From: Marinobacterium iners DSM 11526
Lineage (GTDB): Bacteria; Pseudomonadota; Gammaproteobacteria; Pseudomonadales; Balneatricaceae
Length of the DNA stretch: 64,000 bases
Assembly (NCBI RefSeq): GCF_900107855.1
Contig: NZ_FNRJ01000004.1
Span: 124,001 to 188,000 of the forward strand
Direction of reading: 5' to 3'
This document shows, one piece after another, positions 29,286-38,800 of the stretch. Every line of letters begins with the position of its first letter. Position 1 is the first letter of the stretch. A model generated the notes under the pieces. It saw only the letters and a list, made by a program, of their open reading frames with translations, did no database searches and was not told the origin of the DNA. Both the position numbers and the translations under genes were made by a program.

Positions 29286-30815
29286 TCACATCTCGTGACG
29301 CCACTTGAGGTTGTACAGATCGCGCCTGCGATCTTTCAGGTTGGTGACCGAACCTTCGTTGCGGATCACACGGATCTGGTCCAAATCCAGATCTGAGAAC
29401 ATGATCATCTCGGTGTTGGGAGTGGTTTCGGCCATCACGGCATCATGCGGGAAGGCAAAGTCAGAAGGCGAGAAGACGGATGACTGCGCATATTGCACGT
29501 CCAGACTTTCAACCGAAGGCAAGTTGCCCACACTGCCGCAGATGACGGTGTAGCACTCGTTCTCGATTGCCCGTGCCTGAGCGCAGTTGCGCACCCTCAG
29601 GTAGCCGTTCTTGGTGTCGGTCCAGAAAGGCACAAACAGAATATCCATATCCTGATCCGCCAGCAGGCGGCCCAGTTCGGGAAACTCCACGTCGTAGCAG
29701 ATCAAGATGCCTACACGCCCGGCATCGGTTTCGAATACACGCAGCTGGTCACCGCCACGAATGACCCAGTCACGTCGCTCATGCGGGGTAATGTGGAGCT
29801 TGCGCTGCTCTTCCACCGTACCGTCACGGCGGCAGAGGTAGCTGACGTTGTAGAGGTGGTCACCTTCCAGCAGCGGCATCGAGCCGGTGATGATATTGAT
29901 GTTGTAGCTGACCGCAAAGTGGGACATCTCATTACGGAACCGCTCGGTGAACCCTGCCAGAAAACGGATGGCGCTGGTCTGGCTGGTTTGATCGGTCAGG
30001 CCCATCAGCGGCGCGTTGAAAAACTCCGGGAACAGCGCAAAATCACTCTGATATTCAGACAGTGTGTCGACGAAATACTCGACCTGTTTGAGCAGCTCCT
30101 CCACCGACTCCACTTCACGCATCTGCCACTGGATGGCACCGATTCGAACCTGGGTCGGACGGCTGCTGATAACGTTGTCTTCGGGCTCGAACAGAATATT
30201 GTTCCATTCCAGCAAGGTGGCATAGCCCTGAGACTTGGTGTCTTCCGGCAGGTAACTGCCCAGCAGGCGTTTGACCTGAAAATTGTTCGACAGCTGGAAG
30301 GTCAGGATCGGGTCGTATAGTTCGCGTTGTCGCACCTTGCCAATGTACTCACTGGCGGTCATCTCGCTGGCGTGTTTGTAGTAATTGGGAATGCGTCCCC
30401 CTGCCAGGATCGAGCGCAGGTTGTACTGACGACACAGCTCCTTGCGTGCCTCATACAGGCGGCGACCCAGGCGAAAGCCGCGGTACTCCGGGTGGATCAG
30501 CACATCCAGGCCGTACAGGGCATCACCGTCGGGGTCATTGAGGATGGTCATCCGCTTGCCGATCAGGTCTTCATAGGAGTGAGGGTTGCTGAAGCGGTCA
30601 TAACGCACTTGTGCTGACAGCGCGATGCCGGCCAGTTCATCACCGTCAAATACACAGATCTGGCCTTCAGGAAATTCCTCGATCAGCTTGTTAATGGTGT
30701 GTTCGGGCCAGGACCCGCCAATATCATCATAGACACGGTCCATCAGCACTTTCAGGCGGGGGTAGTCCTCATGTTCCAGGTTGCGGATGACAAGGTGCAT
30801 GTCTTCGATGCGCAT
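29286..30815 (-). CDS. GNAT acetyltransferase fused to a carbon-nitrogen hydrolase
   Basis: This 509-residue protein joins two enzymes. The N-terminal part (about 1-215) has GNAT features, with the acetyl-CoA loop in Y-R-G-F-R-L-G-R-R-L-Y. The C-terminal part (about 222-505) is a nitrilase-superfamily hydrolase with the catalytic Glu in F-P-E-F-F, Lys in Q-R-K-L-H-I and Cys in L-I-C-Y-D-V-E-F-P. This fusion is a known family in bacteria, but its substrate is not. AGAGGA precedes the ATG. It lies downstream of tlyA on the same strand with 60 bp between them. Confidence 0.92.
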   Translation of the reverse strand: MRIEDMHLVIRNLEHEDYPRLKVLMDRVYDDIGGSWPEHTINKLIEEFPEGQICVFDGDELAGIALSAQVRYDRFSNPHSYEDLIGKRMTILNDPDGDALYGLDVLIHPEYRGFRLGRRLYEARKELCRQYNLRSILAGGRIPNYYKHASEMTASEYIGKVRQRELYDPILTFQLSNNFQVKRLLGSYLPEDTKSQGYATLLEWNNILFEPEDNVISSRPTQVRIGAIQWQMREVESVEELLKQVEYFVDTLSEYQSDFALFPEFFNAPLMGLTDQTSQTSAIRFLAGFTERFRNEMSHFAVSYNINIITGSMPLLEGDHLYNVSYLCRRDGTVEEQRKLHITPHERRDWVIRGGDQLRVFETDAGRVGILICYDVEFPELGRLLADQDMDILFVPFWTDTKNGYLRVRNCAQARAIENECYTVICGSVGNLPSVESLDVQYAQSSVFSPSDFAFPHDAVMAETTPNTEMIMFSDLDLDQIRVIRNEGSVTNLKDRRRDLYNLKWRHEM

Positions 30816-30875
30816 GATCGGTCCTCTTTAGCGGAATTCGCTTGCAGTGTGCGGCAGGGTGGGAATGGGCGCAAG

Positions 30876-31634
30876 TCAGCCTGACCGGCGAGCGGCGAGC
30901 AGGAACTCGCGATTGCCATCACCACCGGTAATCGGGCTTTCGCTCCACCAACAGGGTAAAAGGTTATTGTCGCGGCAGCAGGCTTCAATTTTCTGACGTA
31001 TCCGTTCATAGATGGCGGAGTCACGTACCAGACCACCCTTGCCGATATGTTCAGGGCCGGCTTCAAACTGTGGCTTGACCAGCGTAATCAGCAGACCCTC
31101 GGGTCGCAGTAGAGGGGCGAGTGATGGCAGGATCAGAGTTTGTGAAATGAATGAAACGTCCATCACCGCCAGCTCGAACCCCAGTGCTTCGGGAGTGTGA
31201 TCACGCAGTGACGGTTCCAGTGCGCGGGCGTTATAGCCTTCCAGACAAATGACCCGCGGATCCTGGCGCAGGCGCGGGTGCAGCTGATCGTGACCAACTT
31301 CAATGCCAACGACTTTGGCAGCACCGTGTTGCAGCAGGCAGTCGGTGAAGCCGCCGGTGGACTGACCCACATCCAGTGCGGTGATGCCTTCAACACCAGG
31401 GTTGAGTGACGCCAGTGCATGCTGCAGCTTGAGGGCACCGCGTGAAACAAACCGGTCTTCGTCACTGCTCTCCACACGCACGGGAGTGTCAACCGGCAGC
31501 TTGAAAGAGGGTTTGTCCAATCGCTGCCACTGCCCCAGCTCAGCCTCGACGCGACCCTCTTTGATCAGGCGCTGGGCACGGGTGCGTGTCTCGGCAATGC
31601 CGCGTTCCACCAACAGCAGATCCAGTCGTTGCAT
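30876..31634 (-). CDS. tlyA: TlyA-family rRNA methyltransferase
   Basis: This 252-residue protein has an N-terminal S4 RNA-binding domain (about 1-60) and an FtsJ-like methyltransferase domain with D-V-G-Q-S-T-G-G-F-T-D (about 92-102) and V-M-D-V-S-F-I-S. TlyA enzymes 2'-O-methylate cytidines in ribosomal RNA; some were first described as haemolysins. The motif usually reads D-V-G-x-S-T-G-G, which is met here. It begins 167 bp from exbB in a divergent arrangement. Confidence 0.93.
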   Translation of the reverse strand: MQRLDLLLVERGIAETRTRAQRLIKEGRVEAELGQWQRLDKPSFKLPVDTPVRVESSDEDRFVSRGALKLQHALASLNPGVEGITALDVGQSTGGFTDCLLQHGAAKVVGIEVGHDQLHPRLRQDPRVICLEGYNARALEPSLRDHTPEALGFELAVMDVSFISQTLILPSLAPLLRPEGLLITLVKPQFEAGPEHIGKGGLVRDSAIYERIRQKIEACCRDNNLLPCWWSESPITGGDGNREFLLAARRSG

Positions 31635-31730
31635 GGCGATGATCCTGAGTTAAATTGGGTGATTATACCGAAACCCTATGCGATAGGGTGCCTGATCTGG
31701 ATTGTGCTCACTACAGACAGTGATTGCTCC

Positions 31731-31747
31731 TGTGACACTATGTCGCA
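31731..31747. promoter_or_regulatory. Candidate operator upstream of exbB (site B)
   Basis: TGTGACACTATGTCGCA is a near-palindrome (TGTGACA / TGTCGCA around CTA, one mismatch). It matches site A (7877-7893) at 14 of 17 positions. The -10-like TTATAT follows about five bases later and exbB starts at 31802, so a bound protein would cover the promoter. A GGCGCC pair at 31776-31781 and 31796-31801 could also fold over the exbB ribosome site. No cobalamin riboswitch consensus was seen. Confidence 0.55.
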
Positions 31748-31801
31748 TTGGATTATATGTTTTTATACCTAAAATGGCGCCATGAAAAATAAGGGGGCGC
31801 C

Positions 31802-32368
31802 ATGGATATATTAGTAAAAGGTGGTGTAATAACCTGGATGCTTGTCGCCTACTCGGTCGTGGGATTTTCCATAGTTATATCGGCCTATTTGCGCCTCTTA
31901 AAAGATCGGGGGGCTTACTCAGATCCTCTGGTGCCTGATAATTCTACCGGTGAATACAAAGAGATATTTCAGCGCCTCACGGTTGCACAACAATCAGGCC
32001 TGGATCAGGAATCTCTTCGTGTTCTTGCTCAGCGTTTGATAACCACGCACATACGGTATTTTGAAACCGGGCTAAAAACTCTGAGCGTACTCGCCAATAC
32101 GGCTCCCTTGATGGGGCTTTTAGGCACCATTATTGGCATGATATCGGCATTTCGTGTCATTGAGTCAGAAGGTGCGGGCGTCAATGCGCAGATGCTCGCG
32201 GGCGGTATCTGGGAGGCCATGCTTACAACAGGTGTAGGTTTGGCGGTTGCCTTGCCTTTATTGTTCTTCCTGCATGCATTGGAGTCATTGATTGAAAAGC
32301 ATCATTGGCAGCTATATGTGGCTGTTTCTGAGGTAATTCATGAGCCTGTTGAAAGTCAAGGGATCTGA
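31802..32368 (+). CDS. exbB: ExbB/TolQ-type proton channel protein
   Basis: This 188-residue inner-membrane protein has three helices (about residues 8-28, 93-118 and 137-160). The segment T-A-P-L-M-G-L-L-G-T-I-I-G-M is the family pore motif. With ExbD it uses the proton gradient to energise TonB. It is the first gene of a seven-gene operon with exbD starting 15 bp after its stop. It is shorter than E. coli ExbB (244) because the N-terminal periplasmic part is reduced. Confidence 0.93.
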   Translation: MDILVKGGVITWMLVAYSVVGFSIVISAYLRLLKDRGAYSDPLVPDNSTGEYKEIFQRLTVAQQSGLDQESLRVLAQRLITTHIRYFETGLKTLSVLANTAPLMGLLGTIIGMISAFRVIESEGAGVNAQMLAGGIWEAMLTTGVGLAVALPLLFFLHALESLIEKHHWQLYVAVSEVIHEPVESQGI

Positions 32369-32383
32369 TTATAGGAAAATGCC

Positions 32384-32788
32384 ATGCAGTATTATCCTCG
32401 AAAGCGGTTATCCAATCAGAGTATTAATATAACGCCATTGATTGATATTGTTTTCATTCTTCTGGTGTTTTTCATGCTGACATCTCACTTTATCAATGAA
32501 AAACGATTCGAAGTCAGCTTGCCCGATGCCAAAAGCGGGGATGAAGGAAATATCGATGAGCCTGTGTTCATCAATATAAGTTTGATGGGTCATTTATATC
32601 AGGCTGACCGGTTACTGTCTGATGAACAGTTGGATGCGTTGCTCTTGCAGATGGTTGAAAAGCAACAATCACTGGTACTGAGGGTTGATGAGCGTGCTCC
32701 ATTTGAGCCGGTTATGGCGTTGATGGACAGGGCGAGACAGCAGGGAGTATCAACTATCGGTTTTGCCGTTGAAGAGCCGGTGAGGTAG
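32384..32788 (+). CDS. exbD: ExbD-type energy transducer
   Basis: This 134-residue protein has one helix (about residues 18-38) containing the proton-path Asp21 in P-L-I-D-I-V-F-I-L-L, followed by a periplasmic domain. It works with ExbB to power TonB. It is six bases before tonB, so the three genes are a compact TonB-energising set dedicated to the receptor encoded next. Confidence 0.93.
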   Translation: MQYYPRKRLSNQSINITPLIDIVFILLVFFMLTSHFINEKRFEVSLPDAKSGDEGNIDEPVFINISLMGHLYQADRLLSDEQLDALLLQMVEKQQSLVLRVDERAPFEPVMALMDRARQQGVSTIGFAVEEPVR

Positions 32789-32794
32789 CTGAGC

Positions 32795-33538
32795 ATGATC
32801 TTCAAGGGCGTGCTGCTCTCCTGCCTGATGCATGTGATGTTGACCTGGTTTTTTTTGGACCTGGACTGGTTCAGAGGAGTGACGCACTCACCGGACTATA
32901 CAGCTGAGCCCATATTGGTGGCCGTTTATCAATCGAAGGCACCTCCCCTTCAGGCCCCGTCACCTCCCGTTCAAGCTCCGCCACCTCCCGTTCTGGCTCC
33001 GCCAAGTACCTCATCAGCAGCTGTAGCGGTAGCCACTGAGCAGCCAAAACCAAGCGTCAGGCAAGACAGTATTGTTCAGGAAAAGCCGCACGTACCTGCC
33101 GAGTCTGCACCTTCCCGGAGGCCGACCACGGTTTCTGACATGAAGGAAGATGTCACGGCGTCTGTTGACCAGACAGCAAGCCTTACTGCTGTAACACCGC
33201 CACCATCCGCTGAGTCGGCAGTTCCTGCGCCACCAGTGAATACTGCGCCCAAACCGCTTAAACCCAGTTATGCCCAGCGTCTTACTCAGCGCATCGAGCA
33301 ATATAAAACCTACCCACGCCGCGCCCGAGAGAGGGGGCTGTCCGATGAAGTGCTTTTCAGCGTCAGTGTTAATGACACAGGAGAGATGCAGGCATTTCAT
33401 TGGTTGGAAGGGCATACCGCGTTTCGCACTTCGACGCTGCAGGCGGTGCGCCGAGCCTTGCCCTATCCGCCCGATCCGGGGCAGGCGCCAGTCAGTGTGC
33501 AGGTTCGCATGATCTATTCGCTTCAGGACAGGATCTAA
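32795..33538 (+). CDS. tonB: TonB protein
   Basis: This 247-residue protein has an N-terminal membrane anchor (about residues 5-25), a proline-rich periplasmic spacer (about 50-165, with repeated P-P-V-x-A-P) and a C-terminal TonB domain (about 165-245) containing Y-P-R-R-A-R-E-R-G-L. It carries energy from ExbB-ExbD to the TonB box of the outer-membrane receptor. The receptor gene starts two bases after its stop. Confidence 0.92.
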   Translation: MIFKGVLLSCLMHVMLTWFFLDLDWFRGVTHSPDYTAEPILVAVYQSKAPPLQAPSPPVQAPPPPVLAPPSTSSAAVAVATEQPKPSVRQDSIVQEKPHVPAESAPSRRPTTVSDMKEDVTASVDQTASLTAVTPPPSAESAVPAPPVNTAPKPLKPSYAQRLTQRIEQYKTYPRRARERGLSDEVLFSVSVNDTGEMQAFHWLEGHTAFRTSTLQAVRRALPYPPDPGQAPVSVQVRMIYSLQDRI

Positions 33539-33540
33539 CC

Positions 33541-35808
33541 ATGAAAGGATATAAAAAACTCTGTGCCGCCATGTTGTTGGCGGGTTTGCCGATTGCCGCT
33601 GTACAGGCACAGGAGCAGGTGATTCGGGTGTACTCCTCGACTATCGAGGACCGTTTCGGTGAGGACAGAACTCAACCCAGTTCCACTGTGTCGCTTTCGC
33701 GGGAAGAGATCGAGCAGCAGCATGCGCAGAATCTTCAGCAGGTATTGCAGGCGATCCCCGGCATCACCACGGATCAGTCCGGCGGTGAGGATATCAAGAT
33801 CAAGATCCGGGGGGTCGAGAATCAGCGCTACATGGGTGAGCCGCCGGGCGTGGTGATCGTGATTGACGGCGTGCCGGTGTTTGAGCGCACCGGCAAGGTC
33901 AATATCGATCTGGATAACATCGAGTCCATCGATGTGGTCAAGGGCGGAGCCTCCTATCTGTTCGGTGAAGACGCGCTGGCTGGTGCTGTCATCATCAAGA
34001 CCAAGCGTGGTTATGCGCAACAAGGCGTTTCGCTGGAGCATGAGCGAGGCAGCTTCGGCTATGAGCGCTCCGTACTGAGAGCTGGCGGCGGGACCGACAA
34101 CTTGCAGGCGCATGTTCAGTACGCCGACCGCAGCAGCGATGGTTTCTATGCGTTGGGTAACAGCTGGGCAGAAACCCTGTCGGGCAACATCACCTGGTAT
34201 CCGGATGAGGTTAGCGATCTGAGTTTCGGCTTCGAAAAGTCGGACCGTTATCGGGATCGCAGCGGTTCGGTCAAGGGAGCGACCCAGGCCGCGACCGACC
34301 CCGAGGGCAATACCGCGTCACGTGACTATACCCGTAACTTCGATGTGGATCTTGAACGCCTCAATCTGGCGTATTCACGTGAGCTGAATGATAGCCTGAG
34401 CCTGCATGGCCTGGTCTATCAGTACACGGACGACACCAGCTTCTGGTCCGGCCCGATGAGTTATGATGGCACGGGTGCGCGTACCATTGCGGCGGATGAT
34501 TACAAGTACGATACCGATTATTCCCAGACCCAGCGTGGCCTGAAGCTGGAGCTCAACCACAGCGGCGACCGCCTGGGGACACTGCTGGGGCTGGATCTGC
34601 GCCGGGACAGCACGAACAATGCAGTGCGCGCGCTGAGGGACTATCGCACCTTCTCTCGGGGCGCGACCACGGCTGCGGGCACACTGCTCAGCGAGGATGA
34701 AGGTCAAACCGACACCCAGGCGCTGTTCGTGGAGTTCAAGTATCAACTGGCGCAGGACACCACTCTGACCGCCAATGCCCGCCATGACCGAATTGAGGTT
34801 GAGTACCGAGACCATCTGAGTGACACCGACGCTGACAAGGCCTTCAACGTCAACTCCTGGCGTCTGGGGCTGACCCACGACCTGACCCCGGGCTCTACAC
34901 TGTTTGCCAGTGCCTCCACCGGTTTCAGAACGCCGACGTTGTCGCAGCTGTACCGCACCGATCTCGGCGGCGACCAAGCGGTGGCCAACAATCCGAATCT
35001 GGAACCCGAAGAATCGTTGACCTACGAACTGGGACTTCGTCAGGCTTTCAATCTCGGTGGCTGGCCCAGTGCTCTAAGTGCGTCTGTTTTCCAGGTCGAA
35101 CGTGATGATTTCATTCTTGACACCAGTGGTCAGTACAGCCCGAACAGCGCCAGTCATGATGTGACGGGTGAAGCGGCCATTTACGACAATATAGGTGGTA
35201 CGCGAACGCGCGGTTTTGAGCTCCAGTTAACCACCGAGCTGCATCAGGATTTTGCGTTCGACCTGTCCTATACCTGGCTGCATTCCGTTTTTACCCGCTA
35301 CGACGATTTCTATCAGGCGCTGGGCAACCCCTACGGGCGCTTCGGCTATGTCGATCCGGCCGGTTTCAACGACCCGGTGAACAGCTATACCCTGGTGCAC
35401 TACGACAACACGGGCAACCGGGTGCCGCGGGTATCCCCTCACCAGATCAATGCGAGGCTGCATTGGTTTGGCATCGACAACCTGAAACTGACCACCGAAG
35501 TTGATTACCGCTCCACCGCCTGGGCCGATGAGATCAATCAGGAGAAGTGGGCCGGACGCACGCTGGTGAACCTGATGGCCGAGTACAACCTCAGGGTTGG
35601 CAGCGGTGAGCAAGACAACATTCAGCTATTCATGCGCATCGACAACCTGTTTGACAAGGAGTACTGGGTCATTGCCCGCGGTGTCAACGACAGCAATGGC
35701 AGCCCGGCCACCGGCATGGAATATGACGGCGTCTACAACGCTGAAGACCTGTCCATCATTCCGTCCACCGGTCGCCGCTGGCAGGCCGGTGTACGCTATC
35801 GCTTCTGA
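33541..35808 (+). CDS. TonB-dependent outer-membrane receptor of the CobN-linked operon
   Basis: This 755-residue protein has a signal peptide (about residues 1-23, ending V-Q-A), a likely TonB box near Q-V-I-R-V-Y, a plug (about 45-155) with R-G-V-E-N-Q-R-Y and a barrel ending in R-Y-R-F. The ATG at 33541 starts the signal peptide; a longer frame from 33400 overlaps tonB. It resembles the receptor of the Pseudomonas aeruginosa PA1922-PA1925 cluster (receptor, CobN-like, MotA-like, DUF2149), which is known to respond to zinc limitation. The substrate here (free metal or metallophore) cannot be read from the sequence; no His-rich loop stands out. Confidence 0.9.
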   Translation: MKGYKKLCAAMLLAGLPIAAVQAQEQVIRVYSSTIEDRFGEDRTQPSSTVSLSREEIEQQHAQNLQQVLQAIPGITTDQSGGEDIKIKIRGVENQRYMGEPPGVVIVIDGVPVFERTGKVNIDLDNIESIDVVKGGASYLFGEDALAGAVIIKTKRGYAQQGVSLEHERGSFGYERSVLRAGGGTDNLQAHVQYADRSSDGFYALGNSWAETLSGNITWYPDEVSDLSFGFEKSDRYRDRSGSVKGATQAATDPEGNTASRDYTRNFDVDLERLNLAYSRELNDSLSLHGLVYQYTDDTSFWSGPMSYDGTGARTIAADDYKYDTDYSQTQRGLKLELNHSGDRLGTLLGLDLRRDSTNNAVRALRDYRTFSRGATTAAGTLLSEDEGQTDTQALFVEFKYQLAQDTTLTANARHDRIEVEYRDHLSDTDADKAFNVNSWRLGLTHDLTPGSTLFASASTGFRTPTLSQLYRTDLGGDQAVANNPNLEPEESLTYELGLRQAFNLGGWPSALSASVFQVERDDFILDTSGQYSPNSASHDVTGEAAIYDNIGGTRTRGFELQLTTELHQDFAFDLSYTWLHSVFTRYDDFYQALGNPYGRFGYVDPAGFNDPVNSYTLVHYDNTGNRVPRVSPHQINARLHWFGIDNLKLTTEVDYRSTAWADEINQEKWAGRTLVNLMAEYNLRVGSGEQDNIQLFMRIDNLFDKEYWVIARGVNDSNGSPATGMEYDGVYNAEDLSIIPSTGRRWQAGVRYRF

Positions 35809-35819
35809 GGAGCCTGAGC

Positions 35820-38800
35820 ATGTTGTCGAGAGTGTTGACCGGCCTGGTGCTGTGTCTGTGGGCAACGGCGGCCAGTGCGGCCGATGTGGTGCTGCTGACC
35901 ACCGACTTTGTCTTGGGCAAAAAGCTGGATCAGGTAGCCCGGGCGGCCGATGCCGAAGGAGTGTCTCTGCACTGGCTTGATGTCAGTAATACAGACGCCG
36001 AGGGGCTGGCGGCGGCCATACAGGCGGCCAGACTGATTGTCGTGGATGCGCCCCGTCAGGAGGATATCGCCGAGGTCGAGAGCCGGGCCGGTGAGTACTG
36101 GCGTCGCTTTGCCAGGCCGGTGGTGCATATCAACCGGATGAACTGGATGAGCCGGCTGAGGGCCGAACGGATCGAGTCAGACTTTGCCGAGCGTCTCTAC
36201 GCCTATTATCTGGGCGGACGCGAGCAGAACAGGGCCTACCTGGCTCAGTTCCTGGCGACCTGGCTCAAGGGCGAAGACTGGACGCAGGTGCCTGATGCCG
36301 TGCCGATGCCAGATGGCGCCATCTACCACCCGGATGCGCCGGGCGAGCTGTTTACCGACCTGGCCAGCTACCTGTCATGGTGGCAAGCGCGCATGGGTAA
36401 GGAGTGGCAGGCGTTGCCGGTGATCGGCATGGAAACCAGCTCAAGCTATATCGCCGATGCGCAGAACCGCATGCTCGATGAATTCATTCTGGGTGCTGAA
36501 GCGCGTAACGCCGTGCCCGTCGTTTACTACCGCGATGCACGTAGCCTGACGCCGCCACGCCGTGAAGGTCGTTCCGGCGGTGGGCGTCCGGCAGGGGGCC
36601 GGCCGGGAGCCGGCAAGCCGACTGCTGTGGCCGCGCAGAGCGAGCCGGTCATCGAGCGCAATCCGGGCGATTTCCCCAATCCAAAGGAACTGGCGCCGCA
36701 CCAGTTGGACGAACCGCTGATCACACTGGATGACGAACGGGTCGTCGATGTGATGACCGTCAACACCTTTCTCGGTGTCGGACCGGACCAGCGGCTGGCG
36801 CGCTACCGGGCGCAGAATATGCCGGTACTGAACGTGATCAACTACCGCAACGGCAACCGCGAGGAATACCAGGCCGATCTGGCCGGTATCAGTACCTTCT
36901 ACATCCCGTTCCGGCTGTCGGTGGCGGAGTACATCGGCATTCAGGACCCGGTAGTGTTGTCGACCAATGAGGGTGGCGAGATGGTGCCGATGCCGGAGCA
37001 GCTCGATCTGCTGTTGGGCAAGGCGGTCAAGCTGGCACAGTTGAAACGCAAGGCCAATGCCGACAAGCGGCTGGCGCTGGTGTTCTGGAACACCCCGGCC
37101 GGGGAGCAGAATATCAGTGCGTCCAACATGAACGTGCCGCGCTCGGTCGCTAAATTGATCGAAGACCTCAAGGCCGAGGGTTATCGGCTGGAGAGCCGTG
37201 ACGAACAGGCTCTGATCGACAGCTTCGGTACGCTGTTGCGGCCTTTCTACCGTAAAGAAGCGTTACAGGAACTGACGGCGACAGAACACTGGGCCTTTAT
37301 GCCGCTGGCGGACTATCAGCGCTGGTTTGAGGCGCTGCCGGTCAGCGTGCGTAGCGAGATCACCGGGTTCTGGGGCGATGCGGACAGCAGTGGCTGGCTG
37401 GTGGAGAAGGACGGGGAAAAAGGCTTTGCCATCCCGCGTATTGAGGCCGGCAATCTGGTGATCCTGCCGCAGCCCAAGCGCAGCGACCGGCCCGGCGACG
37501 AGCGCGAAAAGGACCTGTTCCACGACACCAAGGTGCCGCTGCACCATGGCTATCTGGCCACCTATCTGTGGTTGCGCGAAGGCTTTGGCAGCGATGCCAT
37601 CATCCACTTCGGTACCCACGGCTCCCAGGAGTGGACGCCGGGCAAGGAGCGCGGACTCTGGGCCTATGATTATCCCAACCTGCTGGTGGGCAATACGCCG
37701 GTGCTCTATCCCTATATCGTCGACAACATCGGCGAAGCGATCCACGTCAAGCGCCGTGGTCGCGGTGTGGTGATCTCGCACCAGACGCCGGCCTTTTCCC
37801 CGGCTGGACTGGCACCGGAGCTGACGGCTTTGAATGACCTGCTGCGGGAATATCACGGCGTGGATGAGGGTATGGTCAAGGAAACGGCCAAGGCCAACAT
37901 CATCGAAGCGGTGATCGAGCAGAACCTGCACAAGGACGTGGGGCTGGATGAGCAGGCCTGGCGGCAGGATTTCGAAACTCACCTGCGCAGGGTCGAGGAC
38001 CATATCGAGCTGCTGGCCGGAGCCCTGCAGCCCCTGGGACTACACACCTTCGGCGACACCATGACGGACGAACATCGGGCGATGAACCTGATGCTGATTC
38101 TGCTCAAGCCACTGGCCGCTGAGCTGGGGATCGACAACCCGGATGCTCTGTTCGTGGCGGACTATGAGCAGATCAAGCAAACAGAGCCCTACCGCTTCGT
38201 ACTCAGGTATGTGGTGCAGCAGGCCGCAACGGATGCCCTGCCGCCGACGCAGCAGCAGCTGGTCAGGGAAGCACGTCAGCTGGCGGACAACTATGCCGCC
38301 GAAGCGGAAACCCGGGCGCTGATCACCGGTCTGTCCAGCGGATTCATTGATCCGAGCTATGGTGGCGATCCGATCCGCAACCCCGATGCGCTGCCGACCG
38401 GGCGCAATATATATGGCTTCGATCCCAACCGGGTGCCCACCCAGGCCGCCTATGATGCCGGGGTGAAGGCGATGCAGGAGCTGATCGACAACTACAAGGC
38501 GCAGCACGGACGTTATCCGCAGAAGCTGACCTTCACGCTCTGGAGTACCGAGACCATGCGTCATCTGGGCATGCTGGAGGCGCAGATCTTCTGGGCACTG
38601 GGGGTGAAGCCGGTGTGGGATCGTGGTGGCCGAGTGACCGGCATTGAAGCGATTCCGCAGCAGGAGCTGGGGCGTCCGCGCATCGACACCGTGATTTCCC
38701 TGACCGGGCTCTATCGTGACCAGTTTCCGGTGGTGATGGAGCGTTTTAATGAAGCGGTCACCCTGGTGGCGGCGTTGAAGGAGCCGAAAGAACTCAACTT

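Noticed and set aside
31635-31801. Cobalamin riboswitch before the CobN/TonB operon
   Set aside because: The gap is only 167 bp and no B12-box-like sequence or required long folded leader was seen.
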